Part shown: one piece after another, positions 21,871 to 33,192 of the stretch
Numbering within the stretch: the first letter of the stretch is position 1
Layout of the letters: each line of letters starts with the position of its first letter
Source: Arabidopsis thaliana
Taxonomy: Eukaryota > Streptophyta > Magnoliopsida > Brassicales > Brassicaceae
DNA length: 64,000 bases
Assembly (NCBI RefSeq): GCF_000001735.4
Contig: NC_003074.8
Coordinates: 21,955,261 to 22,019,260, forward strand
Direction of reading: 5' to 3'
Notes under the pieces: model-generated
What the model saw: the letters and a program-made list of their open reading frames with translations, nothing else
What the model was told of the DNA's origin: nothing
The model's database searches: none
Made by a program: the position numbers and the translations under genes

Positions 21871-22651
21871 AAATAGTCAACCAACAAAAGCAATAAGCGG
21901 TCGTCAAGCCGAACCGGAGATACTTAATAAGATTAGTTAATCAAGTCTTTCCTTGTCTTTTTTTAATCGTATAAGTTGTTGCTCTAATTGGCCTTCATTA
22001 TATTTATGAACCATCTCTCCCACATTCCACGTTTTTCTTGCTTTTTGGAATTACTATTTCACTCTTTCAAATTCGATACTTTGTACTTGCTTTTATTTAA
22101 AGAAATAAAAAAGTAGTCTACTTCTATTTAAAGAAACAAAAAAAAAGTAGTCTAAACTAGAGAAAACGGCATGTACGCGTTAATTATGCATACATCCTTG
22201 GCCCTTGGGACTATTCTTGTGATTTCACTTCATAATTAACTGTCACACAAACATGGCCAAGATGGTATCAAGAAGGGAAAAGATGGTATCTACTATCTAG
22301 AACTCTCAGGCGTCCATTCTCGTGTTTGTGAGTTTATTAAAGGGTGTGGTCCCCGACTCTTTCAAATGTATTTATAACAAGTTTAATTAGTTCACATGTC
22401 GCGATTGTTATGACGACACAAGAAATTATCGTTTTCCCTTTATAACGTTGTCGTTACGAACTTCCTTAAATCCCCCAAAAAAAGTTTTGTTTCCTAATTA
22501 TCCTATAATTAGTTGATGATGTTAGGGTTTGAAAACTTAATATAGCGAAGAAAAACGGTTTACTATACTTAATTATGAGCGTATTTTCTTTACGTTTGCC
22601 ACTTTCTTTCTTTGCATGGACATTCACTAAGAGCGTGTGTTTGTGTTTCAG
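21871..22651. other. Intergenic spacer
   Basis: LTP 3' flank and AT-rich spacer with a local repeat of the AAAGAAA(T/C)AAAAAAGTAGTCTA type near 22.09-22.16 kb. No gene recognised. Confidence 0.5.
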
Positions 22652-23063
22652 GTGATTCTTCGCTGTGTTAGACGTGGACTACTTCTACCGGTGTTCAACA
22701 ATCTGGTAAGCTTGTCTTTTGGGAGTACGAACAAAAGAGGTTGGAAACTGCTGCCACTTCTGATTGAGCAGTCTCCAAAGCTTGAAACTCTAATCATCCA
22801 GGTACGTATCATTAGCTAATATATCTAAAGAGAGTCAGAGATTAGGGACTTAGTGGTTGAGCCTTTACATCCATCTTCTTGATGCTTTTCCAGGGGCTGG
22901 ATAGAGTTACACAGGCGATGTGACCATGCCTCCGTTCCAAGTGAAGATGCTGCATGTTCATGGTTATGGAGGAAATGCGGAAGAGGTGGAACGCTTACAT
23001 AAATTTATTGGGGAGTCGGAATGCGGTGAAGTGGTGCTAGGCTGCGGAAGCTGTGGTGGATAA
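22652..23063 (+). pseudogene. F-box/LRR/FBD gene relic (3' end only)
   Basis: The exon 22652-22801 encodes an LRR/FBD piece ([20 protein letters not shown] then [18 protein letters not shown]). After an intron, 22894-23063 encodes the typical FBD C-terminus (FQVKMLHVHGYGGNAEEVER and LHKFIGESECGEVVL) ending in TAA. A small insertion after GLDRVT shifts the frame, and the F-box and most LRRs are missing. It is a leftover of one of the many plant F-box/FBD genes. Confidence 0.7.
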
Positions 23064-23838
23064 TACCATGTATTGCAAACCAAAAGGGTTCTATAGTCTA
23101 TAGTTGAGGCTTCCTGGATTTTCGGTTTCATCCAAATGCAAGATCTCATGTAGTTTACCAAATTATTCTGTGTAACAATTCATGTACATGTCGCATTGCT
23201 CTTGCAGTTGCAAGGGCCTCTTTAATTTCAGGGAGCTATTTTTCTGTATCTTTTGGCAGTCTCTCCCTTAGATGATACACGAGTAACCTTACCTACCTCG
23301 TCAAACTCCACCTGGCATAAGATTAACATTTCTGTATTTGATGACTACATCGTCCCTACAATGCAATTTCACACTTCTTTCCACTCTTGCAGACTTTACA
23401 CAATATGTGGTCCATTAGCTTGGATTTTCAGTTTCATCCAAGTGCAACATCTTAGACGATGAAAGGTGGTGATTAACAAGCTGATTTGATTCTTCACTTT
23501 CTGATTTGTGATCTTAAATAGAGTTTTAGGATTCTTCCAATCTGTAGTATATATAGCTTACTAGTTTTTACCAGCAGAAAGATCTTCAGGAGAATGCCGA
23601 TTTAATTAGAGCGTAAAAAGTAAAAACCCTTCACTTTATGTGCACTAACCTATGGCTATGCATCATCCGAACGAAACCAATGTCAGAACAGAAGAAGAAG
23701 AAGAATAAACAAAACTTTCTTTAAGGCAATTGAAGCTCTTTTGTTTTCGACAAGAAAAATCTTTATTAAAGAGAGAAAATGGGGGAAGAGAAGATCTATC
23801 TCCTAAATCAAAGTGCTGAAAAACCAGAGACCAAAAGA
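23064..23838. other. Spacer after the FBD relic
   Basis: Contains two imperfect copies of a TGGATTTTCGGTTTCATCC-type tract (about 23.11 and 23.42 kb) derived from a duplicated 3' flank. The last 150 bp are probably the 3' UTR of the leftward FAR1-related gene. Confidence 0.45.
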
Positions 23839-24837
23839 CTATACTTGGTGGTTCTGTTGATGATCTCTCTGTTCCAGATTCCTCACATTGTCTACTATGT
23901 GTTGGATTCTCTTAGAAAGGCTTTCGTTGTGCTGTTCGATCTGTTCAAATAGCATCTCCAGATGTCTTTTGTAAGTAGCCGCTCTCTTTTTCTCTGCTGC
24001 TAGCTGCTGCATCAGTTCCTGAATTTTGTCGTGTTCGTTCTGCAAATGAGGAGAGCAAAGTTTTAGAATTTAAGTCTTTTCTAGTAACAACTGATATATA
24101 AGCAAAATCAAAACACCAGCACATGAATATGAATATGCTATATAGCAACTAGTCACGAACCAGTATCACATCAGCATATATATATATATTAACCAGCTAA
24201 CCAAGAAACGCCAATTTGGATTTTCAAATGCAATGGCTGAATATAAAGAAATATTGACCAACGAAAGAGAGTAACAACTAACCGGATATTGATCATAAAT
24301 GCAACCCCTTCGAACTCTGCCAGGCATCAAAGAGTGATTGTGCTCCTTGACAAACTTTGTGATAACCCATTTACCAGAGTTCTCTTTTCTAATCAAGATC
24401 ATTGCTTTACATCCAACCCTTGTTTCCGCTCTTTGTCTAATAACCTTATCCCGCTTGCTAGGCAACCTGTAACCTTCCTTGTTACAAACAAGTTGCCTGC
24501 CTATGGGAGATCCATCATGCCTTGACCGTGACAGTTTACTAACACGGATGACGAACCCTACTTTAGTAGCATACGCATTATAAAAACCATGAGCCGCTGC
24601 TTCAGATTCGAACTCCTGGCCAACGTAAGGCTCATCTCCTTGAGCCTCTGTCATATCTGCAACAGCCAGAGGAATAGAATCAAGATCCACCTTCTCATCT
24701 TGCTCACCAGAATTTTCACCGAGTTCATTATGGTTGTCATCATCTTGCTCAATCATTGCTTGACCAGAGCTTTCACCCATTTCATTATGATTCTCAACCG
24801 TGGTAACCTCAAGCTCAACAGGAATCCCCATCATCAT
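23839..24837 (-). CDS. Short FAR1-related protein (FRS-related factor type)
   Basis: Two exons, 24283-24837 and 23839-24039, encode 251 residues. The start is the ATG at 24837; the frame extends upstream to a splice acceptor but has no earlier ATG. An acidic, Asn/Glu-rich N-terminus is followed by the FAR1 DNA-binding domain (EPYVGQEFESEAAAHGFYNAY to FVKEHNHSL, about 70-170). This is a WRKY-GCM1-type zinc-binding fold, with the conserved Cys (QLVCNKEG, RVGCKA) and the terminal HNH. The second exon forms a coiled coil (LMQQLAAEKKRAATYKRHLE). The MULE transposase and SWIM domains of full FAR1/FHY3 are absent, as in FRF proteins, which can compete for FAR1/FHY3 sites. Nuclear location is inferred. 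A non-coding first exon lies near 25.27-25.33 kb. Confidence 0.88.
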
Positions 24838-25942
24838 CCCAGCAGCTACTCCATTATCAATCCTGAAATCCACTGCAACTCAAAAAAAGGGAAAACAGCA
24901 ATTCCACTAATCAAATATCTAGCAAGAAGAGCTACAAGTGTTCATCATCTTACTAATACAAAGTTGTCATCTTTTCTATTCCACTGTCTAATTCAAGATA
25001 TGAGAACAAAGCTCAAGTACAAGTGCTCTCAAAATCATCCAGCCTCCACCAACAATACAAAACAAACTTAAAATGGAACCATTCTTTGGGATTCACCGTC
25101 CCATAGATTCAAGAGTCATCAACAAATCGGGGTTTCCAAAAGTATCGAGATGTCCAACTTCTCAGTCTCATTCTTTCGCAGGGACTAGTCTAAGTGGCTT
25201 AATCGATCAATCCAAAATCGAAAATTAAAAACCCGAAATAATGGTGTAAGGAATAAAACAATCTTACTGGTCAAAAGATATTTTCCGGCAGATGTAGGTC
25301 GGAGACGACGATCGAATTAGGTTTTCGATTTGGGGGAGAGACAGAGAAGGTGCCGGTTCAGGGTATGGATTGCAGAGGACGCAGTACCCTATGACGTGGC
25401 GATAGATGATTGGGTCAAAATCGGAAAGAAGTCAACTCACCGTTCATCTAAGCTTTGGGTTTATCGACTTATGGTTCCTCCGGTGCGCTTCGCCTCGTAT
25501 GATTATTCCTCATGTTCTTTTTTTTTCTTTCATTACATGTTTATTTTATTTTATTTTTTACAGCGTAATTCTCGCCGACCGACGCACCCGTTAGACCGGT
25601 GTGTCCATGACTTTTAATAAATGTTAAAATTGACCCCTTTATTATCCTTCATTTACATAATCATCCTTGTACTAACAAAATTTCTCTAATTTCTAGCATT
25701 CATTTTGTTCGTGTCAACCAGGCCAATTCAGCCGGTTTAATTAACTTTCTTTAAAATGCTATTGATAACCAGCTAATGATGGTTTAGTATACGATTTGAC
25801 TACCAAACTACATTAGCTAAGTTTTTTTAATCATAGAAATTTTGAATAGCAAAAAACTTATTACATAGTAATATATTCAGTTACTTATATTTCATGATTT
25901 AGCTTATATCACTGTTATCATCGAAACCTATCCAGATAGTTT
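24838..25942. other. 5' leader intron and promoter of the FAR1-related gene, then spacer
   Basis: A 5' UTR intron can be read from a GTAAG donor at 25267 to the TTGCAG at 24875, so the transcript probably starts near 25.33 kb. The rest is AT-rich spacer with no gene seen. Confidence 0.5.
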
Positions 25943-26748
25943 TAGGCATGACCACGGTTACGGTTATTACGGTTACGGTTTATTAACCACCGTATATGAT
26001 TATAACTTTTTTTAACCTTAACATTAACCGTTATATATACGGTTAAAACGGTTACGGTTAAATACGGTTATGGTTAGATACGGTTACGGTTATTTGATAA
26101 TTATGATATAATTAATATATGAGACAAAATATTATATTAATCTTTATAATAAAATAAATAAATAAATAGTGATATATCAAATAATAATTATTTTACGTGA
26201 TTATGTGTTTCAAATATTTATAGCGAATCAGCTATCTATTTTTTTTAAATAAACCAATGAATATACAAATTAATGGTTATAATTATAATGATTTAATTAA
26301 TTATATTTTTCAAACAAAAACAATAATAAAGAAAAGATGTTATGAGCACTAAGAAACAGTTTTTAGAGTATAAATAATAATAATATGAACTACTTATGAT
26401 TTGATTTATGGTAAAAAGAGTAGTGGAGTAACTTCGATCGTATTAGTGGGCATATTAAACGATTTAAGTTACTATTTTAGTAAAATAATTATTTATTTAG
26501 AATTATACACAGTTACAACTATATTTTTAAGGTTTTAATAATACGGTTAACCGCGCGGTTAAACGTACGGTTAACCAACGGTTTTGATACGGTTACGGTT
26601 ATTATATTTTTTTAACCGTAATGAATCTATTTTCACGGTTAACAGTTACGGTTATTAACCGTTTTATACGGTTACGGTTGGGTTACGGTTAATAAACGGT
26701 CCGATTACGGTCCGAAATACAGTTACAGTTAGATTTTGGTCATGCCTA
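25943..26748. mobile_element. hAT-like non-autonomous DNA transposon, 806 bp, ACGGTTA-rich
   Basis: The terminal inverted repeats are TAGGCATGACC on the left and GGTCATGCCTA on the right. Flanking 8-bp GATAGTTT and GATAATTC differ at two positions, the target-duplication length of hAT elements. Both subterminal regions are packed with ACGGTTA/TAACCGT units in both orientations, and the centre is AT-rich and non-coding. No transposase is encoded. The two mismatches suggest an old insertion. Confidence 0.75.
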
Positions 26749-27114
26749 GATAATTCGCAACTCTAGATTTTTATAGACATTATAAATCATCCACATATAT
26801 ATGAATCAGTAATCCAAAAAAAAAGATCTGTAACATATGGTTTTCTTTCGTTGCGTTTTAAAATATCCATTTTATTTAGCATTTATTAAAAATTCTCTTC
26901 ACTTTTTTTTTTTTTTTTGGAAATCAATAAATCGCTTTAATTACGTGGAATAAAACGTCTAAGAAGAAGGATAGTCGTTAGTTAGTAGTGATAACTGATG
27001 CATAAAATATAACTTGGGAAATAGGAAACCAAATAGTGTTGGTACTTGGTAGATAGTCTCTGATAAATAAAAAGATCATACATGTCAAAGCTAGCCCCGT
27101 TTATAAAATTTGTA

Positions 27115-27495
27115 ACAGATTTGCATTTCTCGATTTAGTAGATTTACATGAGATAATATCTTGTGTAATCGGAAATAAAAGTTATCCTAACAAATGAGAT
27201 AATCGAAATTAGAGGAGGATATTAACATATTTATCCAACAACGGATATAAGCCCCTCGTAATTAACCTTGCGAAATTAAATTATAACAAATCATTCATTA
27301 ATACATTTCGATTTTGGTAGATTTGCCTAAAAAATTATCCATGAATGGTATTTTATTGAAAAAGAAAGTTATCCAAAACAAACAAAATATTCGGAGTCAA
27401 AAGAGGAGGATTAATAGTATCTTTTACTCCCCTTAATAGTACTATCTTAACAACGGATAAGCCCCTAATAAATTAACCTTGTGAAATACGTCGTC
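27115..27495. repeat. Diverged tandem duplication upstream of the fructokinase gene
   Basis: Two blocks of about 170-190 bp (27.12-27.29 and 27.30-27.49 kb) share an ordered series of tracts: a TTTCGATTT..GTAGATTT tract, AAAGTTATCC, a GAGGAGGAT tract, AACAACGGATA, AAGCCCCT and TTAACCTT. They are too diverged for recent duplication. Confidence 0.5.
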
Positions 27496-27727
27496 TAGGT
27501 CCCATTGAAGAAGCATAAAATCTGGTCAAAAACATTAATCACTATTTACTCTAAATCTCACCAAATCATAACATATATGTAAACAACCAATAGAATATTA
27601 CGATTAAAAAATAAGTTACCAAACACAGTTTAGATATCTTATCTGATCAATCTTTAAATGGATAAATTTGAATTTGTATTAATTAAAAGTCTTGTGGATT
27701 TGACTAAACCACTCACCCTAATACCTC

Positions 27728-27735
27728 TATATAAA
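27728..27735 (+). promoter_or_regulatory. TATA box of the fructokinase gene
   Basis: TATATAAA lies 115 bp before the ATG and is followed by a CT-rich leader. Confidence 0.6.
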
Positions 27736-27842
27736 CCCTTGATTCTCTCTAATACCTCTCATTATATCCAAAACATAATCTCTCTCTATCTCTCTCTATT
27801 TTGCTCAATCTTAATCGTCCGATCAAAACACTCCGACTAAAA

Positions 27843-29180
27843 ATGGCTGCATCTAACGGCGAGAAAAGCTTGATCGTGAGCTTCGGTGAAATGCTCATCG
27901 ATTTCGTCCCAACCGTCTCCGGTGTATCCCTCGCCGATGCTCCTGGCTTCATCAAAGCCCCCGGTGGTGCACCTGCCAACGTTGCCATCGCCATTTCCCG
28001 TCTAGGCGGTCGTGCCGCTTTCGTTGGAAAACTCGGTGACGACGAGTTCGGTCACATGCTCGCCGGAATCTTGAAACAGAACGGTGTCTCTGCTGAAGGT
28101 ATCAATTTCGACACTGGAGCCAGGACTGCACTTGCGTTCGTGACACTAAGATCTGATGGAGAACGTGAGTTCATGTTCTACCGGAACCCTAGTGCCGATA
28201 TGCTCCTCCGTCCCGACGAGCTCAATCTTGATGTCATCAGATCTGTACGTTATTTTTATTTTTAATTAATATATGACACGTAGGCAAATTCTTTTTTGGG
28301 TCCGTGTCTCACATTTAATTAGCGAACGGTGCTACATCATTAACGTAACGGTTGTTGGTATACGTAACGTAGATGTCAAGTTAGGTTAATGAGTGCTCTG
28401 TTTTGTTTTTGTTTTACACAGGCTAAGGTGTTCCACTACGGATCCATAAGCTTGATCGTTGAGCCATGTCGATCTGCTCACTTGAAAGCCATGGAGGTGG
28501 CTAAGGAAGCTGGTGCGTTGCTTTCATATGATCCGAACTTGAGGCTTCCTTTGTGGCCCTCGAAGGAGGAGGCTCAGAAGCAGATTCTTAGCATCTGGGA
28601 CAAAGCTGAAGTGATCAAAGTCAGCGATGAAGAGCTTATGTTCTTGACTGGATCTGATAAGGTTGATGATGAGACTGCTTTGTCTCTGTGGCACTCTAAT
28701 CTGAAACTTCTCTTGGTCACTCTAGGTGAAAAGGGTTGTAGATACTACACCAAGGTAATGGTTTTCGAAGAGTTTTTCTTTCTTGTGGATTTGACTTTAC
28801 CATTAATGTTACTTAAGTTGTGTTCTTGTATGTATATGATTACAGAGCTTCCGTGGATCTGTTGATCCCTTCCATGTGGATGCAGTAGATACAACTGGTG
28901 CTGGTGATTCATTTGTTGGTGCATTGCTTTGCAAGATTGTTGATGACCGTGCTGTGCTTGAGGTATATACCAAATAATTCATCAAATCATTCTGCAAGTT
29001 TTTATAGATTGTTTTCAGATTCTTGACTGTGTTCTTTCTTGCTTTTTACAGGACGAAGCTCGGCTGAGAGAAGTGCTTAGGCTTGCGAATGCTTGTGGAG
29101 CCATCACAACAACAAAGAAAGGAGCTATTCCAGCTCTCCCTACAGAGTCTGAAGTTCAGAGCCTCCTGAAAGGAAACTGA
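27843..29180 (+). CDS. FRK4: Cytosolic fructokinase, pfkB family
   Basis: Four exons (27843-28244, 28422-28754, 28846-28962, 29052-29180) encode 326 residues. The product matches plant fructokinases from the N-terminal [12 protein letters not shown], through pfkB signature 1 (the [20 protein letters not shown] region followed by [12 protein letters not shown]), to signature 2 [11 protein letters not shown]. In signature 2, Asp266 is the catalytic base and the GAGD loop forms the anion hole. It phosphorylates D-fructose to fructose-6-phosphate with ATP, feeding free fructose from sucrose cleavage into glycolysis. No transit peptide is seen, so it is cytosolic. The symbol FRK4 is from memory of the locus. 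Confidence 0.93.
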
Positions 29181-29399
29181 TTTCACAATGTCTGGATTTT
29201 TAGGACTTCAAGTTTTACCTTTTCTTGGCTTTGTTTTTTATTTTCCCCTGCTTTTGGCTCTGTGTTCTTGTAGAACCGTTCTATTCTGTTATGAATCTCG
29301 TTTTATTCCAATTGCAAGGTTTTTTGTCGTTTGAGTAACTTTGATGAATAAAAACTCTTTACCAAGTTCAGTGAACAACTGTCTGAAATGTAAAAAGCC

Positions 29400-31002
29400 T
29401 CAAAGCACAATTGCTTGAGGATAACATTCAGAAACTTGCAAATCTAATGATCTCCAAATGTGTTTGCATTCTTCCCACCTTGAACTCATCCTCTCCAGAA
29501 ATTTTTCAGCCCACACTTCCTTGCTACCTTCCATACTCAGATCATATGGCACTGAAAAACTGAGTCGATTCACAAAACACACTTTTACATAAACATTTTT
29601 GCTTAGGCAGTAAAGTTATCATCTTGGTTTTGAAGTTCTTATACCTTGTTAGCTCTTCTAAATGAGAGTCCTTCTCGGTGGTACCATTCCTAAAATATCT
29701 TGAGTTAGACACCCAAGTAATAATAAGATACTTGAGTTACAAATATACAATAGCTTGCCTGCATACTAGAACTTTGAATAGGCGGAGGGATTTGGTGGAT
29801 AGGTTGTAGATTGCTTCTTCTATGTGATCTGTGCCAAATAGATACACAACTGGATAGTCCAGCAGCCATCTGCAGATACAGATAGAACACAATGGTATGA
29901 TAAATTGAAATAACTAATGGAGTAATGGTGGACGAATCTTAAAACGAATTGGGCAATTACCCGTTTAAGGTTGGGATTGTAACTTTAGTGTCTTGTAAAC
30001 AACAGCTAAGATCAATGCATAAAGAAGTCTGAGAAGAGTTGGCCTCATCAAGTACCGTAGTGGTATCAGTATTGCTGTCATCTAAAGGAAATGTCGAAGA
30101 GAATAGCTTCTGAATCGATCTAAGCTGCATCCCCAGATTGCTTTCCTTGCTTTGTGTTACCATCTTGATACAAACAAAGGAAAAGACAAGATAAATCCAA
30201 CGTGTATTGTAACATGAAAAGAGAAACCACTTAACAAATACAAAAGCTTTATAAAAGGAACAACCTTTGGAGGATCTTGTTCCAAGTCAATGAAGAACAA
30301 CTCGGGTTCTGAATCTAAGCTGGAGCTTACAAACTTGGGCAGGCTTCTTACATTTATGAGGTATATCATATCCTCTATAACCATAACCTTCAGATCTTTA
30401 AAAACTGGTAAACCCTATAAGAAAAAAGCAGGAATCAAATCAGCTACAAATATACTCAAGTACTAATGTGCTTGAAGAATAACTAGAGCCTAACCTCTCG
30501 GATGAGCTCAAGAAGTGACAGCAAACGATTCTGTAGCTCAGGCATCTTTCCACCATAGTCAATCATCACAACTGGTCTCATTCCTGTGCATAATGCCAGA
30601 ACATCTGGTCCAAGAAACCCGATTTAGCATCGTTTACAGATTCAAGCATATGACAACAAATTGAGATAATACTAGAATCTAGTGTTGATATATGAACGCT
30701 TTATAATGCACGAAATGGCTTTATTCTTTGGGTTCTTAAACAGAGCAATCAAAGCACCATCAAACTTAAGAATCAATTTTTCGTTCCTCAAGGAATTGTT
30801 AAGAGCATATACTCATATAAACTATAACCCAAATTCCCAAATTGAATCATGAATATCAAAGAGTCGCAAAACATAAGAAAAAAGTGGAATTCATGAGACC
30901 TATTTCGAGACGGCGTTTGGAATTGCTCTTGAGTCTCCATTTGATCTGAGAGAGGCAAGAACTCAGAAACTGAAGTAGTTCCTCAGAGCTTGGAACCTCC
31001 AT
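29400..31002 (-). CDS. Conserved protein of unknown function, seven exons, one GC-AG intron
   Basis: The exons, read leftward, are 30900-31002, 30495-30604, 30265-30414, 29961-30163, 29759-29869, 29645-29689 and 29400-29559. All phases agree and give 293 residues. Notable stretches are RPVVMIDYGGKMPELQNRLL, MVIEDMIYLINVRSLPKF, ELFFIDLEQDPPK and GWLLDYPVVYLFGTDHIEEA. The fourth was found only by joining exons; it is in a different frame from the longest local open frame. The alternation of hydrophobic strands and acidic loops suggests one compact globular domain. The fifth intron uses a GC donor (AG|GCAAGC). No signal peptide, membrane helix or catalytic motif is recognised. It shares a divergent promoter with the YIF1-like gene. 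Confidence 0.82.
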
Positions 31003-31849
31003 ATTCGCAGAAAAATTGGAGCTTTCTTCTTCTCTGTCGCAATAAGACTCAGTGATACCCTTTCTCTATCGGACGTTTTGTTCTTAGAGGAAATTACAAT
31101 ATGGACCCTAAACTTTCTAGTTTCTCATAACACACCCTAACTTTAAAATAACACCAATTATGTCACCCACGTGTCAAGTTTTCACGGGAGGGGTGATGAC
31201 GAAGAACAACGTATTTTCACACGTGCGAACAATAGGCTTCACACGACTTTTCTTTCGTTATTTTTTTCCACATTGGATCTAATCACTTTTGCAATTCACC
31301 GGAACTTAGCCGACGAGCGCTGATCAAATCAACCGGAGAAGCAAAGCTATAGATCTACTATCTCCTTCACAGTTGCTATCAGGTCTGTGTTCGTCTTCAT
31401 TTTTACCAAATCCTGATTGTTACAATTTTCTTCGTTTTCTTCTGTGTTTATCTTCGTTTTCTTCGGTTTAAATAATGGGATATTTCTTGTCGAAATCTGG
31501 ATTCTATGCGCATGTTTAGTCACGGATAATATCGGAAACCCCTGGAGTATCAGCAATGTCGTAATTTTTCTGGTTTGCTTAGTGAATTCTCTGTGAAGGA
31601 AATATAGAAAAGAAAGTAGATAACGTGAAGAAATTGTTGTGATTGAGCAATAAGAGATAGAGAGAATAGAAGTAATTGATGGTTTCTTGAGTGTTGGTGA
31701 TATTTTGATGGTTGGATTTTTTTATGTATAAAGAAAGCTTATAAACAAGAATCATGCAAAGAAATTTTGTTCTTTATGCTTATGGAGTTTATAGTTAGTC
31801 AAATTATTAACGGTAAGCTCTTTGTGTTGGTTTTGTTTGAATGTCAGAG
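31003..31849. other. Divergent promoter and YIF1 5' leader
   Basis: About 850 bp separate the two divergent ATGs. A leader intron of the rightward gene can be read from CAG|GTCTGTG at 31381 to TGTCAG at 31847. No other gene seen. Confidence 0.5.
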
Positions 31850-32909
31850 ATGTATAATAATATGGGACCCCGGCCTGGAATGGCAATGCCTCAGGCAAAT
31901 CCTCAGCCTAGCCCATTTGGGAATCCGTTCTCTGGACCTGGCTCTGGACTTATCCGGAGTGGCTTGGGAGCTTATGGGGAGAAGATTTTCGGTTCTAGCT
32001 CTGAGTATGTGCAGAGCAACGTAAGTTACTCCTATCTGTCACTCTAGGTTTTTCCAGTCTGTTCATTACTTGGCGTTTCATTTGTTTTAACCGGTTGAAA
32101 ATTAACAGATAAGTCGCTACTTCTCCGATCCTCAATACTATTTTCAAGTGAATGACCAGTATGTGAGGAACAAGTTGAAGATTGTTCTACTTCCATTCCT
32201 TCACAGGGTAAATCTCACTTTTTTGGTATGCTTTTTTCTTTGTATTTGGGGTCTTTCTCATATGAGTTTTGCTGCGACCTCAGGGACACTGGACTCGAAT
32301 ATCAGAACCAGTTGGGGGTAGACTTTCATACAAACCACCGATATACGATATAAATGCACCAGACTTATACATTCCGCTTATGGCCTTTGGCACTTACGTT
32401 GTTCTTGCTGGTTTGTCACTAGGACTCTATGGAAAGTAAGTTCTTTATTTATGTTGTAACTATTCTGGTTTAAGTCTTCTAGAGTGCCTTTTCAACATTT
32501 TGATCCTTCTGAATTTTCTAGGTTTACTCCAGAAGCTCTGAACTGGCTTTTTGTGAAAGGAATGGTTGGCTGGTTTTTGCAAGTGATGCTGCTGAAGATA
32601 ACATTGCTTTCACTTGGAAGCGGAGAAGCCCCTCTCTTGGATATTGTGGCATATGCAGGCTATACTTTCACAGGCCTTTGTCTAGCTGTTCTTGGCAAGA
32701 TAATCTGGGGATACTCTTACTATGTTTTGATTCCGTGGACCTGCTTATGCACTGGGGTATTCTTAGTGAAGACAATGAAGCGAGTTCTCTTTGCAGAATC
32801 TAGGAGTTATGACTCAAGCAGGCATCACTATCTCTTGATCTTTGTTGCTTTAGCCCAGTTTCCTCTTTTGATCTGGCTTGGTAACATTAGTGTGAATTGG
32901 CTCTTTTGA
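31850..32909 (+). CDS. YIF1-type (HRF1 family) ER-Golgi membrane protein
   Basis: Four exons (31850-32020, 32109-32207, 32284-32435, 32522-32909) encode 269 residues starting [10 protein letters not shown]. If the leader intron is not removed, an ATG nine bases upstream adds three residues. A Pro/Gly/Gln-rich cytosolic N-terminus (about 55 residues) precedes the conserved [20 protein letters not shown] box. Five hydrophobic helices follow, starting with [20 protein letters not shown] and ending near [13 protein letters not shown]. This order is that of YIF1, which partners YIP1 and works with Rab GTPases in COPII vesicle transport between ER and Golgi. Membrane location is clear from the sequence; the Rab link is family knowledge. 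Confidence 0.9.
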
Positions 32910-33192
32910 AACGCATTACGTTTATATTGTTGTGAAAAACACCTCTGAGGTTATGTAGCAGAATTTGGAATGTCCTCCTGATGGATATATTATATGGTAG
33001 TTGAGCTTTTTTGGTTTAGACTTCTGTATGTCAAACATCAATATGGAAAGAAAAGTGTTATCTCCCTTCCCTTTTCTGAATCTCACTTTTCATATACTAC
33101 ATTTCTAACATGATTGAAAACCGAACAAGGACATGAAATTTGCTTTGGTAATTATGCTTTCTAACAGAAACTGCTTCCCATGCGCTTGATCT

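Noticed and set aside
25330-25617. Rightward 95-codon frame near the FAR1-related gene start
   Set aside because: No ATG at its start, and it overlaps the inferred non-coding first exon of the leftward gene. Composition is not convincing.
25943-26748. Interstitial telomere repeat array
   Set aside because: The repeated unit is ACGGTTA, not TTTAGGG, and it lies inside transposon ends, so it is not telomeric.
31767-32024. 85-codon frame overlapping the first YIF1 exon
   Set aside because: It is the +1 shadow of the real exon; the other frame carries the conserved Pro/Gly-rich YIF1 start and joins cleanly to exon 2.
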